Part shown: one piece after another, positions 18,004 through 27,072 of the stretch
Layout of the letters: every line of letters begins with the position of its first letter
Numbering within the stretch: position 1 is the first letter of the stretch
Source of the DNA: Streptomyces tuirus
GTDB lineage: Bacteria; Actinomycetota; Actinomycetes; Streptomycetales; Streptomycetaceae
Assembly: GCA_018195615.1 (NCBI GenBank)
Contig: JAGTPG010000002.1
Coordinates: forward strand, 6,069,501-6,133,500
DNA: 64,000 nucleotides
Direction of reading: 5' to 3'
Position numbers and translations under genes: made by a program
Notes under the pieces: generated by a model
Told to the model about the DNA's origin: nothing
What the model saw: the letters and a program-made list of their open reading frames with translations, nothing else
The model's database searches: none

Positions 18004-18040
18004 GCGCGGGCGGGACACGTTCCCCCGGTCCCGCCCGCGC
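18004..18040. terminator. Bidirectional hairpin between sigma B partner and L,D-transpeptidase
   Basis: Arms GCGCGGGCGGGAC and GTCCCGCCCGCGC pair over 13 bp around an 11-nt loop. It lies between two convergent genes, so it can serve both. Confidence 0.75.
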
Positions 18041-18061
18041 CCCATCTCTCTCCCGCTTCCC

Positions 18062-18874
18062 TCACCAGGACACGACGACCTTGTCGCCGTTGCGGACCTG
18101 CGCGTACAGCTCCGCGATCGCCTGCTCGTCCCGCACGTTGACGCAGCCGTGCGAGGCGCCGCCGTAGCCCCGGGCCGCGAAGTCGGCGGAGTAGTGGACC
18201 GCCTGGCCGCCGCTGAAGAACATCGCGTACGGCATGGGCGAGTCGTAGAGCGTCGACACGTGGTCGCGTGACTTCCAGTAGACGGAGAACACACCCTCCC
18301 GGGTCGGCGTGTACTGGGAACCGAAGCGCACCGACATCGTCGACACGGTCCGTCCGTCGATCATCCAGCGCAGGGTCCGGCTGGTCTTGTCGATGCACAG
18401 CACCCGGCCGCTGGTGCAGCGCGCGTCCGGCGGGTCGGCCGGCTGGCCGCCCATCAGGTACAGGTCCCACCGCCCCGGCTCGCGCGTCATCCCCAGCAGC
18501 CGCTGCCAGGTGAGGGTGTCGGTCCGCCCGGTGCGCGGCAGCCCGCGCTTGCCCTGGAAGCCGCTGACCGCCCGCTCCGTCGCCTCGCCGTACGTCCCGG
18601 TCGGCCCCTCGAAGAGCCAGGCGACCTGCCGCAGCCGGGCCTGGAGCTCGCGGACGTCCCGGCCGGTGTCGCCGGGGGACCACAGCACGCGGGCGGGCGC
18701 GGGGGCGGTGCTCGGCTTGTCGTCACCCGTGGGGCTGCGCAACGGCGACGGGGTGCTGCTCGGTATCTCGATGTGCACGGGCGAGCGGCGCTTCCCGTCC
18801 CCGTCGGGGGTCTGCACGGTACAGCCGGTCAGCGCGGCCAGCACGGCCAGTGACGCTGCGATCGATCTCCCCAT
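18062..18874 (-). CDS. L,D-transpeptidase lipoprotein (YkuD) with peptidoglycan-binding domain
   Basis: Starting at the internal ATG, residues 1-18 form a lipoprotein signal with lipobox LTGC (C18). A PG_binding_1 domain follows (about 65-135, GDTGRDVRELQARL through TWQRLL). The C-terminal YkuD domain carries the catalytic motif SHGCVNVRD with H242 and C244. The enzyme forms 3-3 cross-links or attaches proteins to peptidoglycan on the outer face of the membrane. An upstream GTG would add 18 residues without improving the signal. It closes the cell-wall block and converges on the sigma B partner gene. Confidence 0.92.
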   Translation of the reverse strand: MGRSIAASLAVLAALTGCTVQTPDGDGKRRSPVHIEIPSSTPSPLRSPTGDDKPSTAPAPARVLWSPGDTGRDVRELQARLRQVAWLFEGPTGTYGEATERAVSGFQGKRGLPRTGRTDTLTWQRLLGMTREPGRWDLYLMGGQPADPPDARCTSGRVLCIDKTSRTLRWMIDGRTVSTMSVRFGSQYTPTREGVFSVYWKSRDHVSTLYDSPMPYAMFFSGGQAVHYSADFAARGYGGASHGCVNVRDEQAIAELYAQVRNGDKVVVSW

Positions 18875-19012
18875 GCCCGTGGTACGCACACGGCCCCCCG
18901 TCGTCTCACCGGTGTACCCGGATGCCACCTGAGATGTTCCCCGGGGATGACCCGTCGCGAACCAGGGGGCATGGTGGTGAGCGAGTCACTGCTCTGTGGG
19001 AGGCATCACACG

Positions 19013-20593
19013 ATGACGCGTGAGTCGGAGTCCGGGCTGCCCATCGAGCCGGTCTACGGGCCGGACGACCTTCAGGACTGGGACGCCGGGGAGAAGCTGG
19101 GCGCGCCGGGGGCGTATCCCTTCACTCGTGGCGTGTATCCGTCGATGTACACGGGCCGGCCGTGGACGATGCGCCAGTACGCGGGTTTCGGTACGGCGGC
19201 GGAGTCCAACGCCCGTTACCGGCAGCTGATCGCCCACGGCACGACGGGCCTGTCGGTGGCGTTCGACCTGCCCACCCAGATGGGGCATGACTCGGACGCG
19301 CCGATCGCGCACGGCGAGGTCGGCAAGGTGGGGGTGGCGATCGACTCGGTCGAGGACATGCGGGTGCTGTTCGGCGGGATCCCGCTGGATCAGGTGTCGA
19401 CGTCGATGACGATCAACGCCCCGGCCGCGTTGTTGCTGCTGCTGTACCAGCTGGTGGCCGAGGAGCAGGGGGTCAGCGCCGACCGGTTGACGGGCACGAT
19501 CCAGAACGATGTGCTGAAGGAGTACATCGCCCGGGGCACCTACATCTTCCCGCCGAAGCCGTCGCTGCGTCTGACCGCGGACATCTTCCGCTACTGCCGG
19601 GCGGAGATCCCGCGCTGGAACACGATCTCGATCTCCGGCTACCACATGGCCGAGGCGGGTGCCTCGCCCGCTCAGGAGATCGCCTTCACCCTGGCCGACG
19701 GTATCGAGTACGTGCGCACGGCGGTGGCGGCCGGGATGGACGTCGACGACTTCGCCCCGCGCCTGTCGTTCTTCTTCGTGGCGCGGACGACGATCCTGGA
19801 GGAGGTCGCCAAGTTCCGTGCGGCACGGCGGATCTGGGCGCGGGTGATGCGTGAGGAGTTCGGCGCCGAGAACCCCAAGTCGTTGATGCTGCGCTTCCAC
19901 ACCCAGACGGCCGGGGTGCAGCTGACCGCGCAGCAGCCGGAGGTGAACCTGGTCCGGGTGGCGGTGCAGGGCCTGGCGGCGGTGCTGGGCGGCACGCAGT
20001 CGCTGCACACCAACTCCTTCGACGAGGCCATCGCCCTGCCCACCGACAAGTCCGCGCGTCTGGCGCTGCGCACCCAGCAGGTCCTGGCCCATGAGACGGA
20101 CGTCACCGCCACCGTCGACCCCTTCGCCGGCTCCTACGCGGTCGAGAAGCTGACCGACGATGTCGAGGCCGCCGTCGTGGGGCTGATGGACAGGGTCGAG
20201 GAGCTGGGCGGTGCGGTGGCCGCGATCGAGCGGGGCTTTCAGAAGGGCGAGATCGAGCGCAACGCCTACCGGATCGCCCAGGAGACCGACTCCGGTGAGC
20301 GGGTCGTGGTCGGCGTCAACCGCTTCCAGCTCGATGAGGAGGAGCCCTACGAGCCGCTGCGGGTCGACCCGGCCATCGAGGCCCGGCAGGCCGAGCGCCT
20401 GGCCAAGCTCCGCGCCCACCGCGACCAGCCGGCCGTCGACGCGGCCCTGACGGCTCTGAAGAAGGCCGCCGAAGGCGACGACAACGTCCTCTACCCGATG
20501 AAGGAGGCGCTGAAGGCACGGGCGACGGTGGGCGAGGTCTGCAACGCACTGCGCGACGTCTGGGGGGCGTACGTCCCCTCGGACGTCTTCTGA
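19013..20593 (+). CDS. Acyl-CoA mutase large subunit (methylmalonyl-CoA mutase type)
   Basis: The 526-aa protein carries the substrate-binding TIM barrel of B12-dependent mutases, ending at WGAYVPSDVF without a cobalamin-binding domain, so it needs a separate small subunit not found here. Conserved stretches are TRGVYPSMYTGRPWTMRQYAG, TGLSVAFDLPTQMG, NDVLKEYIARGTYIFPP and ISGYHMAEAGA. By eye, the Tyr in GVYPSMY and the Arg in PSLRL match residues that set methylmalonyl-CoA specificity, rather than the isobutyryl-CoA type; this needs an alignment. Start: ATG of MTRESESG. Apparently monocistronic. Confidence 0.85.
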   Translation: MTRESESGLPIEPVYGPDDLQDWDAGEKLGAPGAYPFTRGVYPSMYTGRPWTMRQYAGFGTAAESNARYRQLIAHGTTGLSVAFDLPTQMGHDSDAPIAHGEVGKVGVAIDSVEDMRVLFGGIPLDQVSTSMTINAPAALLLLLYQLVAEEQGVSADRLTGTIQNDVLKEYIARGTYIFPPKPSLRLTADIFRYCRAEIPRWNTISISGYHMAEAGASPAQEIAFTLADGIEYVRTAVAAGMDVDDFAPRLSFFFVARTTILEEVAKFRAARRIWARVMREEFGAENPKSLMLRFHTQTAGVQLTAQQPEVNLVRVAVQGLAAVLGGTQSLHTNSFDEAIALPTDKSARLALRTQQVLAHETDVTATVDPFAGSYAVEKLTDDVEAAVVGLMDRVEELGGAVAAIERGFQKGEIERNAYRIAQETDSGERVVVGVNRFQLDEEEPYEPLRVDPAIEARQAERLAKLRAHRDQPAVDAALTALKKAAEGDDNVLYPMKEALKARATVGEVCNALRDVWGAYVPSDVF

Positions 20594-20642
20594 CCAGGCC
20601 GCAGGTGGGGGAGTGTCAGACCCCCGTGCGACACTCCTTGCC

Positions 20643-21290
20643 ATGTTCGGTGTCATCGATCTGCCCACCTACCTGGCGGGCCTCGTCCTGATCATCCTGC
20701 TGCCGGGTCCCAACTCGCTGTACGTGCTGTCCGTGGCCGCCCGCCGAGGCGTGCGCGCCGGGTACACCGCGGCTGCGGGAGTCTGGTGCGGGGACACGGT
20801 GCTGATGACACTGTCCGCCGCCGGTGTCGCCTCGCTGTTGCAGGCGAACGCCGTGCTGTTCGGGATCGTGAAGTACGCGGGGGCCGGATATCTGACCTGG
20901 CTGGCCATAGGCATGCTGCGGGCCGCGTGGGGCATGTGGCGCACTCGCGGTGAGCGGACCGCCGGGGCGGAGGTTTCCGCGCCCGCCGAGGAGCGGCCCT
21001 TCCGCCGTGCCTTCGTCGTCAGCCTTTTCAACCCGAAGGCGATCCTGTTCTTCGTCGCCTTCTTCGTGCAGTTCGTCGACCCGGGGTACGCCTACCCCGC
21101 GCTGTCCTTCGTCGTCCTGGGTGCCCTCGCCCAGCTCGCCAGCGTGCTGTACCTCAGCGCGCTGATATTCGGCGGCACCAGGCTGGCCGCCGCGTTCCGC
21201 AGCCGCAGGCGGCTGTCGGCGGGGGCCACCTCGGCGGCGGGTGCGCTGTTCCTGGGCTTCGCGGTGAAGCTGTCGCTGGCGAGTTCGTAG
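20643..21290 (+). CDS. LysE/RhtB-family amino acid exporter, LeuE-like
   Basis: The 215-aa protein has about six hydrophobic segments. It starts MFGVIDLPTYLAGLVLIILLPGPNSLYVLSVAARRG, which is diagnostic for the LysE/RhtB superfamily and closest to leucine exporters (LeuE). FNPKAILFFVAFFVQF is the second conserved block. It exports neutral amino acids across the cytoplasmic membrane by proton exchange; the substrate is inferred. It starts 50 bp after the mutase stop and converges with the monooxygenase gene. Confidence 0.88.
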   Translation: MFGVIDLPTYLAGLVLIILLPGPNSLYVLSVAARRGVRAGYTAAAGVWCGDTVLMTLSAAGVASLLQANAVLFGIVKYAGAGYLTWLAIGMLRAAWGMWRTRGERTAGAEVSAPAEERPFRRAFVVSLFNPKAILFFVAFFVQFVDPGYAYPALSFVVLGALAQLASVLYLSALIFGGTRLAAAFRSRRRLSAGATSAAGALFLGFAVKLSLASS

Positions 21291-21303
21291 GGCGCGCCGG
21301 CCC

Positions 21304-22710
21304 TCAGTGGCCGAAGCGAGCGAGGTAGGCCGGGATCCCGGTCGGCGTGTCGCCCGCCCAGCCGACGTAGCCGTCCGGCCGGACGAGGTACAGGCCCGGC
21401 CGGTACGCGCCCGGCGCGGGGCCTCGTACGACCGGGATCCGCGCGCCGAGGTCCAGGTCCTTCGCATCCGCGTCCCCCAGTGCCAGCAGCGTCCAGTGCG
21501 GTCCCCGGAACGCGTCGAAGAGCCGGACCGCCTCCACGGTCCCGTCGGGCGCGCGGTCGCCGGCCCGTAGCGGGCCCGGGGCGGTCCGCGTCTCGTGGGT
21601 GAGCGACGACTCCCGGTAGCCGACGCCGAGTTGGCGGGTCGCCTCGCCGCGCCGGGTCTCGCCGCGGTGCACGCTGGTCGACAGTCCGAGCACGTCCGCG
21701 GCGACGGGCCGCCGCTCCTCCTCGTAGGAGTCGAGGAGACCCGGGTCCGCGCCGTCGCGCAGCACCGCGCCCAGCTTCCAGCCGAGGTTGTAGGCGTCCT
21801 GGACGCTGGTGTTGAGGCCCTGGCCGCCGGCCGGGGAGTGCACGTGCGCCGCGTCGCCGGCGAGGAGGACGCGCCCCGAGCGGAAGCGGTCCGCCAGGGC
21901 CGCCCGGGGGCGGAAGTCCGAGGCCCAGCACAGCTCGGTCACAACCTCCGGCGCCAGGTGCGAGCGGGCGGCGACGACCTTCCGTACGCCTTCCAGGGAC
22001 AGGTCCGGGGCGGTCCCGTCCGGGAACCGCGCCACAAGCTGGAAGTCCTCCGTGCCGGTCAGCGGGCAGATCGCGAGGAAACCGTCGCCGTCCCCGCCCG
22101 GTGGGAAGATGTGCCAGTTGTCCCGGTCCAGGCCGCTGATCCGGACGTCCGCCACAAGAGTGGGGTTGGGGTCGACGGTCTCGCCCCTCATGCCGATGCC
22201 GAGCAGCCGGCGTACCGTCGAGCGTCCGCCGTCCGCCGCCACGGCGTACCGGGCGGTGACCGTCTCGCCCGAGGCGAAGCCGGCGCGGACCCCGTCCGCG
22301 TCCTGCGTCAGGGCGACGACCTCCCGGCCGAAGGCCACCGCCCCGCCCAGCTCCTCCAGCCGCTCCCGCAAGATCTCCTGAGTGCGCCACTGCGGCACCA
22401 TCCACGGCTCGGCGTACGGCGCGTCCTCGCTCGCCTCGGCCGGGTCGAACATCCGGTGCTCGCCGGCGCGCCTGCCGTCCTGCCAGATCATCCCCACGGG
22501 GTAGGGGCCGCCCGCCCCGCGGATCGCGTCGAGCACGCCCAGGTCGTCGAAGACCTCCATGGTGCGCGGCTGGATGCCCTTGCCGCGTGAGCCGGGGAAC
22601 AGCGTCCCCGCCCGCTCGGCCACCAGCGCGGCCACCCCGCGCCGGGCGAGATCGATGCCGAGCGCCAGGCCGGTCGGGCCCGCGCCCACCACCAGCACGT
22701 CCGTATCCAT
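21304..22710 (-). CDS. FAD-dependent aromatic monooxygenase (PHBH/RdmE-like)
   Basis: The gene encodes 468 aa from the ATG of MDTDVLVVGAGPTGLALG. The GxGxxG FAD-binding motif is at the N-terminus. The second FAD motif is RVLLAGDAAHVHSPAGGQGLN, and the DG-type motif is AADGGRSTVRRLLG. A C-terminal thioredoxin-like extension matches the tetracycline/rifampicin hydroxylase and polyketide hydroxylase groups. It is divergent from a TetR repressor with two operators between them, so it is probably induced by its substrate, plausibly a toxic aromatic compound or antibiotic. Confidence 0.9.
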   Translation of the reverse strand: MDTDVLVVGAGPTGLALGIDLARRGVAALVAERAGTLFPGSRGKGIQPRTMEVFDDLGVLDAIRGAGGPYPVGMIWQDGRRAGEHRMFDPAEASEDAPYAEPWMVPQWRTQEILRERLEELGGAVAFGREVVALTQDADGVRAGFASGETVTARYAVAADGGRSTVRRLLGIGMRGETVDPNPTLVADVRISGLDRDNWHIFPPGGDGDGFLAICPLTGTEDFQLVARFPDGTAPDLSLEGVRKVVAARSHLAPEVVTELCWASDFRPRAALADRFRSGRVLLAGDAAHVHSPAGGQGLNTSVQDAYNLGWKLGAVLRDGADPGLLDSYEEERRPVAADVLGLSTSVHRGETRRGEATRQLGVGYRESSLTHETRTAPGPLRAGDRAPDGTVEAVRLFDAFRGPHWTLLALGDADAKDLDLGARIPVVRGPAPGAYRPGLYLVRPDGYVGWAGDTPTGIPAYLARFGH

Positions 22711-22724
22711 GCGCCACCCCACTC

Positions 22725-22739
22725 CTTAACGCCGTTAAG
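22725..22739. promoter_or_regulatory. TetR-type operator O1
   Basis: CTTAACGCCGTTAAG is a 15-bp palindrome just upstream of the monooxygenase start codon. It matches O2 at 22762 except in the central bases, and is likely bound by the adjacent TetR protein. Confidence 0.8.
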
Positions 22740-22761
22740 CACCCTCGCTCCCGAGGTTCGC

Positions 22762-22776
22762 CTTAACGGTGTTAAG
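22762..22776. promoter_or_regulatory. TetR-type operator O2
   Basis: CTTAACGGTGTTAAG is the second copy, 37 bp from O1 and ending 9 bp before the repressor's GTG. This placement would give autoregulation of the repressor and repression of the monooxygenase gene. Confidence 0.8.
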
Positions 22777-22785
22777 TTGTCAAGC

Positions 22786-23436
22786 GTGAGTACGGAACGA
22801 CGCGAGCCCCTGGACCGCCGACGGGTCGCGGACACCGCGCTGCGGCTGCTGAACGAGGTGGGTCTGGACGGACTGACCCTGCGCGCCATCGCCCGGGAAC
22901 TGGACGTGAAGGCGCCCGCCCTCTACTGGCACTTCAAGGACAAGCAGGCCCTGCTCGACGAGATGGCGACGGAGATGTACCGCCGGATGGTCGCCGGGAC
23001 GCCCCTCGACCCCGCCGACACCTGGCGGGAACGGCTGCTGAAGACCAACCGGGGGCTGCGTGCCGCACTGCTGGGCTACCGGGACGGCGCGAAGGTGTTC
23101 AGCGGCTCACGCTTCACCGGCATCGAGCACGCCGGGCAGATGGAGGACAACCTGCGCCTGCTCACGGCCGCCGGCTTCACCCTGGCCCAGGCGGTCCGTG
23201 CGCTCACCACGGCCTATATGTACACGCTGGGCTTCGTCACCGAGGAGCAGGGCGTGCGGCCGCTGCCCGACGAGCGCCGTGAGGGCTACGACGTACACGA
23301 ACGCGCCCGCCTGATGGCCGACTATCCGCTGTCGGCCCAGGCGGGCGCGGAGATCTTCGAGGACTTCGAACTGCACTACGAGGAGGGGCTGGCCCTCGTC
23401 GTCGAGGGGATCGGGACGCGCTACGGGGTCTCATGA
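22786..23436 (+). CDS. TetR-family repressor (TetR_C_1 type)
   Basis: The 216-aa product has an N-terminal helix-turn-helix (DTALRLLNEVGLDGLTLRAIARELDVKAPALYWHFKDKQALL) of the classical tetracycline-repressor subgroup. A C-terminal ligand domain follows (RALTTAYMYTLGFVTEEQG; DFELHYEEGLALVVEGI). The GTG start gives VSTERREPLDRRR. It is divergent from the FAD monooxygenase with two palindromic operators in the gap. Expected role: ligand-released repressor of the monooxygenase. Confidence 0.93.
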   Translation: MSTERREPLDRRRVADTALRLLNEVGLDGLTLRAIARELDVKAPALYWHFKDKQALLDEMATEMYRRMVAGTPLDPADTWRERLLKTNRGLRAALLGYRDGAKVFSGSRFTGIEHAGQMEDNLRLLTAAGFTLAQAVRALTTAYMYTLGFVTEEQGVRPLPDERREGYDVHERARLMADYPLSAQAGAEIFEDFELHYEEGLALVVEGIGTRYGVS

Positions 23437-23446
23437 CACCCCGCCG

Positions 23447-24367
23447 TCAGGAGCGCTTCGCACGGGCCCTCCGTACGGCCCGGGTGACCACGGGCGGCAG
23501 CAGGTCCTTGGCGAGCCGGCGGGCCCGGGACGGGGCGGGCCGGGCCGGGCGCGCCGCGCGGGACTCGGTGACGCGGGCGGCCGGGACGCTCGCCGGCGCG
23601 GGCGCCACGTAGTGCCGGGAGGTCGGGAAGGGCGGCGGCTTCATGCCCCTGGACCGGGCGCGGACCAGCCGGTGCCCGGCCGCCTGCTGCACGCTCAGCC
23701 CGCAGTCCGAGCGCTGCCTGAGCATGTCGAGCAGTTCCTCCTGGAGCGGCTCGGGGTCGCCCCAGGTGCCGTACAGCTTCTGCGTGCTGAGGCAGATCGG
23801 GCGCAGGCCCCGGTTGAGGACGGCCTCCCAGGCGGCGACCGAGACGCCCGGCGTGTGCTCGGAGCGGAAGTCGTCGAGGACCACGACGCCCTCGGGCAGC
23901 AGGATGTCGTGGGCGGCCCCGATGTCGCCGTACACGTGCTCGTACAGGTGCGAGGCGTCGATGTGGACGAAGCGGCAGCTGTTCGGGGCCACCTTCTGGG
24001 ACACCACGGAGCTCGGGGCCGCGATCACCGTCGGCAGGGCGTCGTGGAAGGAGAGGTAGTTCCGCTCGAAGGCCTGCTGGGTGAGGGTGGCGTACGACTT
24101 GGTGGACTCCGCCTGGTTGGCCTCGTCCGGGGCGTCGCCCTCGAACAGGTCGCAGACCGTGAACTGCTCGCCGTCCTGCAGATGGTGGCCGAGGAGGATC
24201 GCGCTCTTGCCCATGTAGGCGCCGAGCTCCAGCAGATCGCCGCTCATCCCCTGCTTCTGCTGCCGCTCCAGGAACCAGGTGAACAGTATCTGGTCCAGCG
24301 GCGGGAACCAGCCCGGGACGTCCGCGAGTTCGCCGGGGTGCTTGTCGGTCGCTTGTGCGTTGGTCAT
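23447..24367 (-). CDS. Class I SAM-dependent methyltransferase of the wall-polymer cluster
   Basis: The gene encodes 306 aa. The SAM-binding loop is DLLELGAYMGKSAILLG, with the second acidic motif TVCDLFEG and RFVHIDASHLYEHVYGDI in the middle. The C-terminal 70 residues are a Pro/Ala/Arg-rich basic tail that may associate with the membrane. It is the last gene of the leftward operon with an acyltransferase, a polysialyltransferase-like gene and a GT2, so it probably methylates the sugar polymer or its precursor. The acceptor is unknown. Confidence 0.75.
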   Translation of the reverse strand: MTNAQATDKHPGELADVPGWFPPLDQILFTWFLERQQKQGMSGDLLELGAYMGKSAILLGHHLQDGEQFTVCDLFEGDAPDEANQAESTKSYATLTQQAFERNYLSFHDALPTVIAAPSSVVSQKVAPNSCRFVHIDASHLYEHVYGDIGAAHDILLPEGVVVLDDFRSEHTPGVSVAAWEAVLNRGLRPICLSTQKLYGTWGDPEPLQEELLDMLRQRSDCGLSVQQAAGHRLVRARSRGMKPPPFPTSRHYVAPAPASVPAARVTESRAARPARPAPSRARRLAKDLLPPVVTRAVRRARAKRS

Positions 24368-24430
24368 GAGACGAGCCTTCTCTGTGAGCGTTGCCCAAAC
24401 CGACAGTGGGTTGAACGTCCCGTGAACAGC

Positions 24431-25585
24431 TCAGCGGGCATTGGCCAGCATCGCCCGCAGCCGTGGCGTCAGCGGCTTCTCCACATACTGGTTCAGCAGC
24501 CACGCCAGCAGCAGCATTGAGGCCGTGGTCAGGCCGAATGTCGCCCCGGATGGCAGGTCCAGGCCGCGGTGCAGGGCGTGGATCACCACCCAGCCGAGGT
24601 GTTCGTGGACGAGGTAGAACGGATAGGTCAGCGCCCCGGCGACCGTCAGCCAGCGCCAGTTCGCCCAGTGCAGCCAGCCCAGCGCGATCGCCGCGACCGC
24701 CACGAAACCGAAGGTCACGACGGCGACGATGCCGAGTGAGGAGCGGTAGGAGAAGCCGTCAGCGGCGGGCGCGTGCCACAGGCTCTGTACCGCGTAGTGC
24801 TGCCCGATCAGCCAGCTCACGGCGACGATGCCCCAGGCGTAGGCGTCCCGCCGGTCCTGGTGGACGAGGTAGAGGCCGACGCCGCCGATGAAGAACGGCG
24901 CGTACTCGGGCATCACGACGATGTCGAGCAGCGGCATGTTCGCGTTGTCGGTGATCACCGTCGCCAGCATCCAGACCGCGCAGAACATGATCACCCGGCG
25001 GCGGTTCGCCCCGGGGAGCACCACGAACAGCGCGAACAGGGCGTAGAAGCGGATCTCCGCCCACAGCGTCCAGCACACGCCGAGCACCCGGTCCACGCCC
25101 AGCGGCATCTGAAGCATGGTCAGGTTCACCAGAGCGTCGCTCGGTGAGACCGCCTGGTAGGTCACCACCGGCAGTGCGAACACCGCCGTGACGATCAGGA
25201 CCGCCACCCAGTAGGCGGGCAGCAGCCGGGAGGCGCGGGAGGCGAAGAAGGACTTCAGCGGCCTGCCCCAGCCGCTCATGCAGATCACGAACCCGCTGAT
25301 CACGAAGAAGACCTGGACGCCGAGGCAGCCGTAGGCGAAGTACTCGTGCAGGGTGGGGAACTGCTCCTTGGGCGAGGTGCCCCAGGCGTCGGCGACCTCG
25401 CCGTCGCGCCCGCCGTAGTGGTAGGCCGCCACCATCAGCGCGGCGACCAGCCGCAGTCCGTCCAGGGCGCGCAGCCGGCCGCCGGAGCTGCTCCGGCGGC
25501 GTGGGACGGTCGTGGCGCCCGGTGGTTCGACCAGCACGGCGACGCCGGGCCGGGGCTTGCGGGTGCTGACGACCGTCTCGGTCAC
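24431..25585 (-). CDS. Membrane O-acyltransferase, acyltransferase-3 (OafA/YrhL) family
   Basis: The 384-aa protein has about ten hydrophobic segments. The family's catalytic His region is RALDGLRLVAALMVAAYHYGG, and FASRASRLLPAYWVAVL is the conserved basic loop. Acyltransferase-3 proteins transfer acetyl or other acyl groups across the membrane to surface sugars. Here it probably O-acylates the nonulosonate polymer. The start is ATG after a Thr/Pro-rich cytoplasmic N-terminus. It lies between the polysialyltransferase-like gene and the methyltransferase. Confidence 0.88.
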   Translation of the reverse strand: MTETVVSTRKPRPGVAVLVEPPGATTVPRRRSSSGGRLRALDGLRLVAALMVAAYHYGGRDGEVADAWGTSPKEQFPTLHEYFAYGCLGVQVFFVISGFVICMSGWGRPLKSFFASRASRLLPAYWVAVLIVTAVFALPVVTYQAVSPSDALVNLTMLQMPLGVDRVLGVCWTLWAEIRFYALFALFVVLPGANRRRVIMFCAVWMLATVITDNANMPLLDIVVMPEYAPFFIGGVGLYLVHQDRRDAYAWGIVAVSWLIGQHYAVQSLWHAPAADGFSYRSSLGIVAVVTFGFVAVAAIALGWLHWANWRWLTVAGALTYPFYLVHEHLGWVVIHALHRGLDLPSGATFGLTTASMLLLAWLLNQYVEKPLTPRLRAMLANAR

Positions 25586-25740
25586 GCTGAAAACCTCTGT
25601 AGCTCGTATGTCCTCTACCTGAGCCGCCTGTGGGCGGCAGGGCGTCGGCTGTCACCCTAGGACGGAGATTGACGCTAAAACGTTCGACGGGGGCAGGCTT
25701 CGCCTTCCGGTTTCCATGGGTTCATCTGGATGTCGCCGAT

Positions 25741-27072
25741 TCAGCGCCGTACGGCCTTGCGCAGCGCCCGCGCGCGGCGCACCACCCGGCGTGCCGTGGA
25801 ATTGCGGGGCAGGAACGCCAGCCGCTGCGGAATACCGCCGGGCAGTCCGAGCGAGGTGAGCCGGCGCTTCTTGAAATAGCGCCGGGTGCGCGGACCGAGA
25901 TGCCGGGAAAGGAACTGCTCCGCCCACGGCCGCAGGTCCGGATAGATCTGCGGCTGCATGGTGAACCCGACGGCGGTGACCAGGTCGGACAGCTGTTCCG
26001 CCGGCAGGACGTCACCGTCCTTGCCGCTCTCCAGGTCGGGCAGCAGCGCGTCCGCCAGGGTGGTGGGGATCCGGTTGCTGTTCTGGTAGGGCGTCAGCCG
26101 CTCCAGGAGCAGCTCGGTGCCGATGCGCGCGACCGGCAGGTCGTAGAACGCCGAGGCGGTGAACAGCGCGGTCGAGAAGCAGCCGACGACCAGTGCGGGC
26201 CGGGCCCGGTCGAACAGCACCTCCGCGAGGACGGGCGTGTCCAGCACGGTGAGGTCCACGCCGAGCTTCTCGGCCTCGGACTCCAGGGCGCGGCTGTAGC
26301 GGGCCGGTGCGGTCGGGTGCGGCTTGAAGACGACCGTGCGGTGGCCGCGGGCGACGGCGCCCCGCATCATCCGCACGTGCAGGTCCTCTTCCTCCTCCGG
26401 GGAGAGGATGTTCAGCGCCGACAGGTACTGGCCGAGCAGCAGCGCCGAATCGCCGGGCAGCGTGGGCAGCTCGGGCACGGTCTCGGTGACCTCGCCCAGC
26501 ACCTTCAGGAACGCCGGCGTCGGCACCAGGTGCGGCGGCACCTCGAACTCGGTGAGCAGCATCGGCGTGAGCCCCGGCACCAGGTCCAGGTGCAGCAGCC
26601 GCCGCACGCGCGTGCCGACCAGCGGGTCGAGTTTGTTGCGCGTGGGGCCGTAGCTCATCAGCCCGTCGGCGTAGACGTCGATGGGCGCGTCGGTGAACAA
26701 CTGCGCCACCGTGAGCGCCGGCGCGACCTGGATGGACTCCAGGACCAGGCTCACCCGATCGTCGCCGAGGCCCCACAGCATCCGCAGATAGCGCTCGAAG
26801 AGCGGGATGTCGTCGGAGCGCGGCGTCCAGGCCCCGGGGTGGAAGGGCCGGATGGCGTCGTTCCAGGACAGCACCTCGTCGAAGTGCTCGCGCAGCGGCG
26901 CGAAGCCCGGCATCCCGTCGAGGGCCGGGGTGGTCTCCGGGTTCGCCGAGTTGTTGAACACCAGCAGCACCCGGCGGTCCGGCTCCTCGAAGAGGTCGGA
27001 GTCGATCGCGGCGGCCAGGGTGGCGACGCCGTACAGCGTCGAGGCGCAGAAGATCTGAGTGGTCCCGGGCAT
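25741..27072 (-). CDS. Alpha-2,8-polysialyltransferase-family glycosyltransferase
   Basis: The 443-aa product resembles the bacterial polysialyltransferase group (GT52/GT38-like). It begins with TQIFCASTLYGVATLAAAID. The basic motif HRTVVFKPHPTAP (HP motif) is present, and CFSTALFTASAFYDLPVAR is the Ser/Thr motif that binds the CMP moiety in these enzymes. The C-terminal tail is strongly basic (VRRARALRKAVRR), suited to membrane association. Its ATG overlaps the GT2 stop (ATGA). It probably polymerises or transfers CMP-activated nonulosonate made by NeuA/NeuB. Confidence 0.8.
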   Translation of the reverse strand: MPGTTQIFCASTLYGVATLAAAIDSDLFEEPDRRVLLVFNNSANPETTPALDGMPGFAPLREHFDEVLSWNDAIRPFHPGAWTPRSDDIPLFERYLRMLWGLGDDRVSLVLESIQVAPALTVAQLFTDAPIDVYADGLMSYGPTRNKLDPLVGTRVRRLLHLDLVPGLTPMLLTEFEVPPHLVPTPAFLKVLGEVTETVPELPTLPGDSALLLGQYLSALNILSPEEEEDLHVRMMRGAVARGHRTVVFKPHPTAPARYSRALESEAEKLGVDLTVLDTPVLAEVLFDRARPALVVGCFSTALFTASAFYDLPVARIGTELLLERLTPYQNSNRIPTTLADALLPDLESGKDGDVLPAEQLSDLVTAVGFTMQPQIYPDLRPWAEQFLSRHLGPRTRRYFKKRRLTSLGLPGGIPQRLAFLPRNSTARRVVRRARALRKAVRR

